A DNA stretch of 64,000 bases from WVZL01 sp041862375 (GTDB lineage: Bacteria; Acidobacteriota; Aminicenantia; Aminicenantales; Aminicenantaceae): positions 1-64,000 of the forward strand of contig JBGVTE010000109.1 in the NCBI GenBank assembly GCA_041862375.1, in the 5' to 3' direction. The position numbers were made by a program, and so were the translations under genes. The notes below the pieces were generated by a model. The model searched no databases. It saw nothing but the letters and a program-made list of their open reading frames with translations, and was not told the DNA's origin. Of this stretch, positions 10,086 to 17,593 are shown in pieces (position 1 is the first letter of the stretch; every line of letters starts with the position of its first letter).

Positions 10086-11009
10086 CTACTCGATCTGATC
10101 AAGTCGCTTCCTGACTGTCTCTTCTAAATAGGCTATGTTTCTATCGATTTCTTTCTTAGTACAAATTTTGCCGTGACCTGGAACAATCGTCTTAATAGGT
10201 AGCTCTCTCAAGCGCTTGAGATGGGATATCCAAATATTCCATTCATCAGGCCCTCCGAACCGTGTAGTCAGACTGCTCCCTTCATAAATAGTATCTCCAG
10301 CAAAGAGAGTCCGAGATTTCGGGTGGTAAATTGAAAGCTCACTCGGGACATGACCCGGAGTAAATATAATGTGAATTTCTTCTCCGTCAATATTCAAAAC
10401 CGTGTCTTGCTCAACAACCTGATCTGGCTGGGTTAGATGAACATCTCCAAATATTAAATCTCCCTTCTCAGTACTCCACCCAGACCTTTTTACGAGAAAA
10501 CGCTTATATCGCTTACCATCGTATAACTTGAACCACCTCTCTACAAACTTATGTGCAATCACATGAGCGCCATTCTCCTTCATTACGCGCATCCCGAAAA
10601 CATGGTCTGAGTGGTTGTGGGTGAGAATCAAATACACCTTCTTTTCTTCATTAATCCTTTTTTGTGCGGTCTTCCAGAGAAAATCTCCTGAATCAATGGA
10701 CATACCTGCATCGATAAAGATCACGCTGTGTTCGGTGAAGATAATTCCTGCATTCGTACTGAATCCTCCTTCTGCGCTATGATACAATCCTGTGACTGCG
10801 ATGACATCTTTACTTATCTCATGAACCTCCGGATTTCCAAGCCCTGGTTTTTCCACAACCGCATCCGTATTGAACTTAGAAATTCTTAATCCACAGCTTT
10901 CAGGAAAATTTCCATAAGGAAATGCAGCGCCTAGTCCTCTTGTATCACTACAAATGTTCAGAAACAACATTAAGCTTAAGATGGTGATTAAATAAAATAT
11001 ATGTCTCAT
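10086..11009 (-). CDS. Secreted metallo-beta-lactamase-fold hydrolase
   Basis: An MBL-fold protein of 307 aa with the zinc motif THNHSDHVFG (HxHxDH), then TPGHVPSELS, FAGDTIY and the terminal PGHG motif, so a complete two-metal site is present. The N-terminus is an export signal with a long hydrophobic core ending near NICSD. Two in-frame ATGs exist. The upstream one (11021) overlaps the stop of the amidohydrolase gene as TAATG, without its own ribosome-binding site. The one at 11009 has GGGGGGA just upstream and opens directly on the signal sequence, so it is preferred. The gene is second in a two-gene unit. The substrate is unknown; secreted MBL proteins of this layout include lactamases and lactonases, but nothing here decides. 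Confidence 0.85.
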   Translation of the reverse strand: MRHIFYLITILSLMLFLNICSDTRGLGAAFPYGNFPESCGLRISKFNTDAVVEKPGLGNPEVHEISKDVIAVTGLYHSAEGGFSTNAGIIFTEHSVIFIDAGMSIDSGDFLWKTAQKRINEEKKVYLILTHNHSDHVFGMRVMKENGAHVIAHKFVERWFKLYDGKRYKRFLVKRSGWSTEKGDLIFGDVHLTQPDQVVEQDTVLNIDGEEIHIIFTPGHVPSELSIYHPKSRTLFAGDTIYEGSSLTTRFGGPDEWNIWISHLKRLRELPIKTIVPGHGKICTKKEIDRNIAYLEETVRKRLDQIE

Positions 11010-11020
11010 GATTCCCCCCA

Positions 11021-12337
11021 TTATTTAATCTTTAGCAGCTTTTTCCTGCTAATTATCATTCCGTTCAATATTACTGTATGAATTTTTTTAAGGTTCTTGA
11101 TATTTTCCAAAGGATTTTTCTCAACGATGATAATATCTGCCCTGCATCCGGATTTTATTTGCCCAACTTCGTTCCATTTGAAAATCTCAGCAAAATTACT
11201 CGTTGCTGCAGCCAGTGCCTGCCTCTCTGTCAATCCGATTTTTGTAAGCAACTCAAGTTCCTGGTGGAGTGAAATACCAGGCATTGTACCGTTAACATCA
11301 GTCCCGCTCCCTGCAAGATACCTGGCTCCTGCCTGGTTGTATTTTTTCTCAATCTTTAATGTATTCTCCGCACGCTTAATGACTCCACTAAGAGTTTCTG
11401 GCTCAAAGTTATGTTTTCCGGTCAGCTTATCTAAGGGAAAATGGATGTCTCTAGGATTTAAAATTTGTGCTACTGGCTCTTCCCAGGGATTGTCGAGAAT
11501 AGGAAGATCTAAACAATATAAACTTAATGTTGGCATAAGGGCTGCTGGACTCGAGCCTAAAATATTTGCATATTCCTGTACAAAATTTTTTTCGGGATTT
11601 ATTCCTGCCAGCCATCTGGCGTACTCTCTTGCAGGAGGTCCAAATGGCTGTGCTGCCACTTTCGCCCTAATCTCTGGTGGAGCGATGTCTAGTGAATACC
11701 GTCCGGAATGGATAAAAGCATCAATTCCGTATTTAATAGCTTCTCTGTATGAAGTATATCCAAGCTCTCCTATGGCTGCCATTCCTAATCCATGAGCTTT
11801 TTTTAGAGCCAGCTTCAATTGTTCTGGTCTTAATTCATACATTAAAATAAGAAATTTAACGCCTTTTTTCGCCCACACTTCAATCTGATTCAACATCTCT
11901 TCTGTAGTTACTTTCCACTTACCAACAAAACCAAGGAGAAAGATGTTTGGTCCGGGATCTGCATTTTTAAATAATGCAGACCGTCTGAAACCAGATGCAC
12001 CCACGATAGAAGTCACTCCCATATAAAGATAAGTATTGGCATATGCCTGATTATCAAGAGCAGCAAATCCATCAATCAGTCCAGGAAGAATATATTTACC
12101 CTTTGCGTCAATAATCCGTGCACAATCTGGAATACTTACAGCATCTCTGCTTCCCACCGCGAATATCTTTTCTCGCCTGACAAGAACAACTGCATCTTTA
12201 ATATCAGCGTGTGAATTCCCGAAATTTGAGACATCGATAACAGTACCTCCAACAAGTGCAATTGTCTCTGAGTTTGCAGAAAAAGCTGCGGTAAAAGAAG
12301 AGACTATGATAACCATAATCAGAAAATTTCTTTTCAT
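11021..12337 (-). CDS. Secreted amidohydrolase-like protein lacking metal-binding His residues
   Basis: This 438-aa exported protein has the imidazolonepropionase-like amidohydrolase architecture: a composite beta-sandwich start (IALVGGTVIDV), KYILPGLIDG before the barrel, GSGTDVNG, and the C-terminal QIKSGCRADIIIV. The expected HxH metal pair after GLIDG reads GFAAL, and the usual VxxHA on a later strand reads AAIGELG, so at least three metal-ligand histidines are absent. Only an isolated His (DAFIHSG) and the Asp of GTD remain. Start at 12337 is chosen because AGGGGAG precedes it and the signal peptide MKRNFLIMVIIV begins there; the longer frame adds 29 unlikely residues. It is coupled to the downstream MBL gene by a TAATG overlap. 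It may be a catalytically altered or binding-only family member. Confidence 0.8.
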   Translation of the reverse strand: MKRNFLIMVIIVSSFTAAFSANSETIALVGGTVIDVSNFGNSHADIKDAVVLVRREKIFAVGSRDAVSIPDCARIIDAKGKYILPGLIDGFAALDNQAYANTYLYMGVTSIVGASGFRRSALFKNADPGPNIFLLGFVGKWKVTTEEMLNQIEVWAKKGVKFLILMYELRPEQLKLALKKAHGLGMAAIGELGYTSYREAIKYGIDAFIHSGRYSLDIAPPEIRAKVAAQPFGPPAREYARWLAGINPEKNFVQEYANILGSSPAALMPTLSLYCLDLPILDNPWEEPVAQILNPRDIHFPLDKLTGKHNFEPETLSGVIKRAENTLKIEKKYNQAGARYLAGSGTDVNGTMPGISLHQELELLTKIGLTERQALAAATSNFAEIFKWNEVGQIKSGCRADIIIVEKNPLENIKNLKKIHTVILNGMIISRKKLLKIK

Positions 12338-13116
12338 TAACACTCCCCTAAGAAAATTACATTTAAAACATCTCATTATAATGTGGTACGTAAAATGTAT
12401 AAAAAGAGTTATTTTTTTCTCCAATTATCTTATTAGCCCATATGTCAAAGCGCTTCAAGTGCCAATTAAGGGTAATTTCATGCAGTCCAATTGAATAATT
12501 AAACCGCTCTTGCTCTCCCTCATCTTCTCCCTGTGGGCATTGGAGTAGAGCCCTTAATACTGGCTATGACAAGGCCCTTATCAGGAATGAGAGAGATCAA
12601 CCTGAGAATAAACTCCAGGGAGTCTATCCTCTTTCTCTTCTAAAATTATAGAATCAACCGTATTATCCGAATCTGCTTCCAGTCCAAAATAATATTCGGC
12701 GGTAACCAACTATTTTTTTTACGGAATTCAAGCCCAGTCTACTAGTCAATTAATTTTAATCGTCTATAGAAATATATCTGGGTATAAATAGAGTTGGCGA
12801 AGAAGTAAGTGCAAATAAATAAATAGATATAATGCGACAAAAAAGGACATAAAGCGACATTTTTATTGAAAAAGTTGATATATAATATTAACTGTTTATA
12901 TTAAAAATAGAAAAGAAGTATAAGAAAAGGGAAAAACAAAATATTACCTTCTTTTAGGTAATTAGCACATCATTCCAAAATAAGGGAAATTATTTAATCT
13001 AAAAATATGCATGAGGGTAAATTTCAAATTGAAAATAAAGCTAGATTCATCTTTTCTAATATATACATAAAGATACTCATTCATTCAGATGAACATGTTC
13101 AAAATCAAGCAGGTAG
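12338..13116. other. Gene-poor AT-rich interval
   Basis: About 780 bp between the amidohydrolase-like gene and the nuclease remnant hold no convincing reading frame on either strand. The right half (about 12760-13000) is extremely AT-rich. The only structured element seen is the pair of direct repeats at 12829-12859. It looks like decayed accessory DNA. Confidence 0.5.
12829..12859. repeat. Paired GCGACA direct repeats, possible IS end remnant
   Basis: ATAATGCGACA (12829-12839) and ATAAAGCGACA (12849-12859) are direct repeats with a 20-bp period, separated by AAAAAGGAC. Paired transposase-binding repeats near an end are known for IS21-type elements, and the motif resembles such ends from memory. 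No transposase is present nearby, so this is at most a remnant. Confidence 0.3.
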
Positions 13117-13611
13117 TATTTTGTTAAACACTTAAAAGGAGGTAGTTCTAAGAAGAAAAAAGAAAAAACAAAGATAAAATGGTCAAAATTAGACAAACTA
13201 AAATTAGAAAGGCCCAGGAGTTTAAGGACAATAGTCCGGCCTACAAAAATAGTAGTAACTGGGGATCTAAACGATGGCCCGGGTGTAGATTTTTTTGAAA
13301 AAAATTACTTAACTCACAATGTTGCAGATATTATTCTTGGCAGTACATACTATCCGAACTTCCTGTTTAAACATGCGTTTCTCGATAGAGTACCCGATAC
13401 AGACAGGTATACATCAGTCTTCAATGATTTCATTGATAATATACAAAACCGGCCCCTCCTCTTAGACCATGTTTTGTGCTCGCCAGCCTTATCGCCGGGA
13501 ATTCAGAATTCAGGGATAGCTCATCAAGAGTATAACGCAGGAACTGATAATAACGCATCAGAAAGACAGAAGCATGTGAGTGACCATAGACCAGTTTACA
13601 TCGACATGTAA
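13117..13611 (+). pseudogene. Endonuclease/exonuclease/phosphatase-family remnant without start codon
   Basis: An open frame from the stop at 13114 to TAA at 13609 carries the C-terminal half of an EEP-family hydrolase: VVTGDLNDGPG, a central FLFKHAFLDRVPDTDRYTS segment, LLLDHVLCSPAL and the catalytic VSDHRPVYIDM. The N-terminal half, with the first metal-binding motifs, is absent. The frame contains no ATG, GTG or TTG before its last codon. A near-perfect ribosome-binding site AAAAGGAGGT (13134-13143) stands six bases before an in-frame AAG at 13150, where an ATG would be expected, so start-codon loss is plausible. A Lys-rich stretch replaces the usual sequence before VVTGD, suggesting an internal deletion as well. 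It is probably non-functional. Confidence 0.75.
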
Positions 13612-13739
13612 AGTTCTCAGCGCCTCAATTTAGTCCCTATTATCAAGAGGATTGAATTTAAGCCGTATTATATTACGTATACAAAAATTCAATCTCTTGC
13701 TCCGTTTGATGAAAGGTATAAAGGTTCGATTTGGTGGCA

Positions 13740-13834
<95 letters not shown>

Positions 13835-14027
13835 ACTTACCCGAAAACTTATGCTATTTTAGCATTTTTCAGTCTAAAGTCAAAGTTATATTACAGATAT
13901 CTCTTTTCCCTCAAAATAAAAAGAATCCGGTACCGCTTTTGCTCCTGTCTATCGAGGACAGCTTTAATTTTCTAAAAATGACAAGTATCAGAGTAAATAA
14001 GGGGAAGATAAATTGAACATGTAAACG

Positions 14028-14049
14028 AATAAAAACGGGATCAACCCCG
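14028..14049 (-). terminator. Intrinsic terminator after tRNA-Ser(TGA)
   Basis: On the minus strand CGGGG-TTGA-TCCCG forms a compact hairpin followed by TTTTTATT. It lies about 35 bp past the tRNA-Ser(TGA) gene and would end the serS-tRNA transcript before the tRNA-Ser(GCT) gene. Confidence 0.6.
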
Positions 14050-14082
14050 ATTCTGATTGCCTGGCGCTATACACAAACAGAG

Positions 14083-14169
14083 CGGAGGGAGAGGGATTCG
14101 AACCCCCGTCCCGATTACTCGGGAAGCGATTTTCAAGACCGCCGCCTTAAACCACTCGGCCATCCCTCC
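14083..14169 (-). tRNA. tRNA-Ser (TGA)
   Basis: The minus strand reads as a class II serine tRNA. The acceptor GGAGGGA pairs with TCCCTCC. The anticodon stem GCGGT/ATCGC encloses loop CTTGAAA with anticodon TGA. The long variable arm is TCCCGAG...CGGGA and the T loop is TTCGAAT. CCA is not encoded, unlike in the neighbouring tRNA-Ser(GCT). It begins 18 bp after the serS stop codon, so co-transcription with its cognate synthetase is likely. Confidence 0.95.
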
Positions 14170-14187
14170 AGAGAACTTATATTTATT

Positions 14188-15459
14188 TTATCCAATTTTT
14201 TCCATTCCATCCATATAGGGCCTCAGAGCTTCAGGAATAATAACAGATCCATCTTCCTGTTGAAAGCTTTCCAGGATGGAACTAACCGTTCTTCCTATGG
14301 CAACTCCAGAACCATTCAAGGTATGAACGTACTCCAGGTTTGATTTAGGTTCTCTTCGAAAACGGATATTTGCCCTTCTGGCCTGAAAAGCTTCACAGTT
14401 AGTGCAGGAAGAGATTTCCAAGTATTGTTTCCGGTGGGGCATCCAAAGCTCCAAGTCGTACGTCTTGGCGCCGGAAAAACCCAGATCAGCCGTGCAGAGC
14501 ACAACCACACGGTAGTGTAAGCCTAATCTCTTCAAAACTTCCTCTGCATCTCTGGTCATGGTTTCCAACTCTTGGTAAGAATTCTCAGGCAGAGCAAATG
14601 TCATCAATTCCACTTTATTAAACTGGTGCTGGCGAATTAAGCCTCTGATGTCTTTTCCGTAGGAACCAGCTTCTCGTCTGAAACAAGGCGTATTAGACAC
14701 AAATTTCTGAGGAAGAGATTCAGCTTCAAGAATCTCTCCCTGGTAAAGGTTAGTAAGTGGAACTTCCGCAGTAGGAATCATGTACCAAGAATATCCCCTG
14801 AGCTTGAAAAGGTCATTCTCAAACTTAGGCAAATTTCCTGTTCCAATCAGGCTGGCTTTGTTAGCCATGTAAGGAGGTATAACCTCTTTATACCCCTTTT
14901 CCCTGGTATGGATATCAAGCATGAAATTGATTAAAGCTCTCTCTAATTGCGCTCCAGCGCCAAAATAGACGGCAAACCTGGAGCCAGCAATTTTTGAAGC
15001 TTTCTCAAAATCTAAAATTCCAAGATTTTTGCCGATTTCCCAGTGGGGCTTAAGAGAAAATCCAAATTGCGGCTTTTCTCCGAATTTACGTATTTCAACA
15101 TTAGCTTCTAATCCATAACCTTCTGGAACAGACTCATGAGGAATATTGGGAATGATGAGCATTATTTTTCTGATCTCCTCCTCCACTCCTTTCAACTTTT
15201 CTTCCAATTGTTTTATTTCCTCAGCCACCTTTTTCATTTCAGAAATGACTGATGACGTGTCTTTTCCCTCTATCTTCATCTGCCCGATGAGTCTGGATGT
15301 TTTATTCTGCTCGAATCGCAGTGTCTCAAATTTTTTTAAATACCTTTTCTTTTCCTGATTAAAATTAAGGAATGTCTCCAGGCTAATTTCTATACCCCTC
15401 TTAGCCGCACTCTTGACAACAAAATCCGGATTTTCCTGAACAAATTTTGCGTCTAACAT
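14188..15459 (-). CDS. serS: Serine--tRNA ligase
   Basis: Seryl-tRNA synthetase, class II, 423 aa, the usual length. The N-terminal two-helix coiled-coil arm (residues about 30-105, rich in Lys/Glu heptads) binds the long variable arm of tRNA-Ser. Motif 2 is FRREAGSYGKDIRGL and motif 3 is GSGVAIGRTVSSILES. The longer open frame (to 15594) is rejected because all homology begins at MLDAKFV. The ATG lies only seven bases after a perfect TATAAT (15467-15472, minus strand) with no ribosome-binding site between, suggesting a leaderless mRNA. Two tRNA-Ser genes follow on the same strand. Confidence 0.97.
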   Translation of the reverse strand: MLDAKFVQENPDFVVKSAAKRGIEISLETFLNFNQEKKRYLKKFETLRFEQNKTSRLIGQMKIEGKDTSSVISEMKKVAEEIKQLEEKLKGVEEEIRKIMLIIPNIPHESVPEGYGLEANVEIRKFGEKPQFGFSLKPHWEIGKNLGILDFEKASKIAGSRFAVYFGAGAQLERALINFMLDIHTREKGYKEVIPPYMANKASLIGTGNLPKFENDLFKLRGYSWYMIPTAEVPLTNLYQGEILEAESLPQKFVSNTPCFRREAGSYGKDIRGLIRQHQFNKVELMTFALPENSYQELETMTRDAEEVLKRLGLHYRVVVLCTADLGFSGAKTYDLELWMPHRKQYLEISSCTNCEAFQARRANIRFRREPKSNLEYVHTLNGSGVAIGRTVSSILESFQQEDGSVIIPEALRPYMDGMEKIG

Positions 15460-15466
15460 TGCGCCG

Positions 15467-15472
15467 ATTATA
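15467..15472 (-). promoter_or_regulatory. serS -10 box, possible leaderless start
   Basis: TATAAT on the minus strand is followed by seven bases (CGGCGCA) and then the serS ATG. A start of transcription at the usual distance would fall on or next to the start codon. The -35 region is weak (TTTAAA-like). Confidence 0.5.
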
Positions 15473-15560
15473 GCATATGTCAGTATAATTTTAAAACGAA
15501 GCAGAAACTGGGCAAGTATTTCTTTTTTCGTTATAAAAGGTCTTTGGGAATGGAGAATGG

Positions 15561-15597
15561 CGATAAAATTCTGAACGGGAGTAAAGCCATTCACAAA
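15561..15597. repeat. 37-bp dispersed repeat, copy 1
   Basis: This segment and 19740-19776 align without gaps over 37 bp with six mismatches. The shared core is TCTGAACGGGA...AAAGC, followed by TCACAAA at the end. Both copies lie in divergent intergenic regions next to translation or SRP RNA genes. Function is unknown. Confidence 0.5.
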
Positions 15598-15649
15598 TTA
15601 CCTTTACTGCCATAGAAAGTTGAAAGACCTTGCTCCCTGAAAAACTCTG

Positions 15650-15678
15650 TTGACTCCCTCAGGGTATTAAAATATAGT
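15650..15678 (+). promoter_or_regulatory. Promoter of the cobalamin adenosyltransferase operon
   Basis: TTGACT (15650-15655) and TATAGT (15673-15678) have the optimal 17-bp spacing and lie 25 bp before the ATG at 15703. The -35 box sits between the inverted repeats CCCTGA (15635-15640) and TCAGGG (15659-15664), a possible operator. Confidence 0.65.
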
Positions 15679-15702
15679 TAGAAATAAGCAGGAAAACTAA
15701 AG

Positions 15703-16275
15703 ATGGACCAGAAGAACAAAAAACTGAGATCAAATAAAGATACAAAGTCAAAATTCAAAGGTTATATCCACATTTATACAGGAAAAGGAAAAGGGAAAAC
15801 TACAGCGGCTTTAGGACTTGCTCTACGCGCTGCCGGGCATGGACAGAAAATCTATATAGGACAATTTCTCAAGGGACAAAAGTATGGAGAACTCGAATCA
15901 GTAAAAAAACTTTTTCCCTTAATCACTATCGAGCAGTTCGGGAGAACGGGCTTTATACATGTCACAAAAGACCCAGATGAAGAGGACATAAAAAGAGCCA
16001 AAAGAGGTTTGAAGAAATGTCTCAATGCTATGCTTTCTAATAAATTCAGAATCATCATCTTGGACGAAATAAATGTAACTGTTTACTTCAACCTCCTGTC
16101 TGAAAGCGAAGTCCTTAATTTCCTCGACCAAAAACCTGAAGAAGTAGAATTAGTTTTAACAGGAAGATATGCACCGGCCTCATTTCTAAAAAGAGCAGAT
16201 TTAGTCACCGAAATGAAAGAAAAGAAGCATTACTACCATAAAGGAGTCAAAGCAAGAATAGGAATTGAGAAATAA
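15703..16275 (+). CDS. Cob(I)alamin adenosyltransferase, CobO/BtuR type
   Basis: A P-loop enzyme of 190 aa in the CobA/CobO/BtuR family, which transfers the adenosyl group of ATP to cob(I)alamin to make coenzyme B12. The modified Walker A motif TGKGKGKTTAALGLALRAAG is at residues about 28-47, followed by YIGQFLKG. The Walker B-like strand IIILDEINVT precedes VELVLTGRYAP, both typical of the family. The first 20 residues are basic and unstructured. The protein is cytoplasmic. It is the first gene of a four-gene plus-strand unit with gaps of 23, 19 and 7 bp. No cobalamin biosynthesis gene or B12 riboswitch is visible in the short leader, so it more likely adenosylates imported or salvaged corrinoid. 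Confidence 0.93.
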   Translation: MDQKNKKLRSNKDTKSKFKGYIHIYTGKGKGKTTAALGLALRAAGHGQKIYIGQFLKGQKYGELESVKKLFPLITIEQFGRTGFIHVTKDPDEEDIKRAKRGLKKCLNAMLSNKFRIIILDEINVTVYFNLLSESEVLNFLDQKPEEVELVLTGRYAPASFLKRADLVTEMKEKKHYYHKGVKARIGIEK

Positions 16276-16298
16276 AAGACTTCAATCAGTAAAGTGCT

Positions 16299-16673
16299 AT
16301 GAAAAAAAAGGATTTCGAAAAACTAGTAGAAAAAGCACTAAAAGATATTCCGAAGAAATTCAGAAAACATCTCGATAACCTTGCGATCATAGTAGAAGAC
16401 CAGCCATCCAGAGAAACTTCACAACAATTAGGCAGTTCTCCGTATAGTACCCTATTAGGCCACTACCATGGAGTACCCTTCAAGCACCGGGGACCATTTT
16501 ACGGCAATTTCCCTCCTGATGTAATTGTCATCTACCAAAAGCCTGTTGAAGCTATTTGTCAGACAGAAGAAGAAATAAAAAAGAAAGTGAGGCAGGTTGT
16601 CTTTCACGAAATTGGCCACTACTTTGGACTAAGTGAAGGTGAATTGAAAGAAATCGAGGACGAATTTTTCTAA
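16299..16673 (+). CDS. Small zincin-like metallopeptidase (PF06262/DUF1025 type)
   Basis: This is a short (124 aa) cytoplasmic member of the minimal zincin family. The zinc motif VVFHEIGHYFGLSEGEL near residues 102-118 has the HExxH form with a following Glu as probable third ligand, and the N-terminal helix FEKLVEKALKDIPKKF and the VEDQPS strand match the usual family layout. Substrates of this family are not established. The start lacks a good ribosome-binding site and follows the adenosyltransferase gene by 23 bp, implying translational dependence on it. Confidence 0.85.
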   Translation: MKKKDFEKLVEKALKDIPKKFRKHLDNLAIIVEDQPSRETSQQLGSSPYSTLLGHYHGVPFKHRGPFYGNFPPDVIVIYQKPVEAICQTEEEIKKKVRQVVFHEIGHYFGLSEGELKEIEDEFF

Positions 16674-16692
16674 ACCAAAGGGAGGTAGACAG

Positions 16693-17586
16693 ATGGCAAG
16701 AAAATTCAAAGGAGTTTTTGCTGCCCTTACAACTCCTTTCGTCAGAGAAGAAATTTCCTTCAATAAATTCAGAGAAAACATCAAAAAATATAATCGTTAC
16801 GATTTATCAGGGTATGTTGTCCTAGGCTCGACTGGAGAAAGCGTTTTACTCTCAGACCTAGAATCCGAAAAATTAGTGGCTGCAGCTGTAGAGAGCGCTT
16901 TGCCTGAGAAAAAGATAATCGCTGGCACTGCTCGAGAATCAACCAAGCTCACTCTTGATTTTACCAACAGGTTAGCTGATTTGGGAATATATGCAGCTTT
17001 AATCCGTACTCCCTACTACTTTAAATCTCTAATGAACAGAAAGGCCCTTAAAAGATTTTATATAACAATTGCTGACCAATCCAAAGTTCCCGTGATTATT
17101 TACAATATTCCTCGAAACACAGGAATATCTGTTGACAGCCACTTAATTTATGAACTCTCCAGTCATCCCAACATAGCTGGTCTTAAAGAGAGCTCAGGTA
17201 ATATTTCATTTGCAGGAGAAATCATAACTCGTCTTAATCCTGATTTTAATTTTCTTACGGGAGCCGGAAGTGTATTCATATCTTCTCTGCTCCAGGGTGC
17301 AAGCGGTGCTATTCTTGCTCTGGCTGCAGTTGTTCCTGGCCTTTGCGTTAAAATGTATGATTTATTTCAGGAAAAAAAGATGGAAGAGGCACAAAGGCTC
17401 CAGCTCAGCCTCATTCCCCTGAACAAGGCAATCATTCAAATCTTCGGCATTCCTGGTATAAAGTATGCACTCGATTTACTGGGCTTCTACGGAGGTCTCT
17501 CCCGTTCACCACTTCTTCCACTTGACAAAAAGGGAAAACAGGAAATGGGGCGCATCCTTAAAGAACTAAGACTGTTAAAGAGATAA
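16693..17586 (+). CDS. DapA-superfamily aldolase, 4-hydroxy-2-oxoglutarate aldolase-like
   Basis: A TIM-barrel Schiff-base aldolase/lyase of 297 aa. The carboxylate-binding GSTGES (residues about 45-50), the catalytic Tyr in IIYNIPRNTG and the Schiff-base Lys in IAGLKESSG are all present. The C-terminal segment FGIPGIKYALDLLGFYGG followed by SRSPL resembles mammalian HOGA1 more than lysine-pathway DapA as I recall those sequences. HOGA1 cleaves 4-hydroxy-2-oxoglutarate from hydroxyproline breakdown. With the hydroxyproline dehydratase-like gene at 1206 this supports imino-acid catabolism, although the genes are not adjacent. No lysine biosynthesis gene is nearby. GGGAGGTAGACAG before ATG 16693 secures the start. 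Confidence 0.85.
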   Translation: MARKFKGVFAALTTPFVREEISFNKFRENIKKYNRYDLSGYVVLGSTGESVLLSDLESEKLVAAAVESALPEKKIIAGTARESTKLTLDFTNRLADLGIYAALIRTPYYFKSLMNRKALKRFYITIADQSKVPVIIYNIPRNTGISVDSHLIYELSSHPNIAGLKESSGNISFAGEIITRLNPDFNFLTGAGSVFISSLLQGASGAILALAAVVPGLCVKMYDLFQEKKMEEAQRLQLSLIPLNKAIIQIFGIPGIKYALDLLGFYGGLSRSPLLPLDKKGKQEMGRILKELRLLKR

Positions 17587-17593
17587 AAAGAGA

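Noticed and set aside
11097..11795. 232-codon open frame opposite the amidohydrolase-like gene
   Set aside because: It is a shadow frame of a gene with a signal peptide and family motifs; no ribosome-binding site and no recognisable domain.
15679..15702. Possible cobalamin riboswitch before the adenosyltransferase gene
   Set aside because: Only about 25 bp separate the promoter from the ATG, far too short for a B12 riboswitch, and no B12-box-like sequence is seen upstream.
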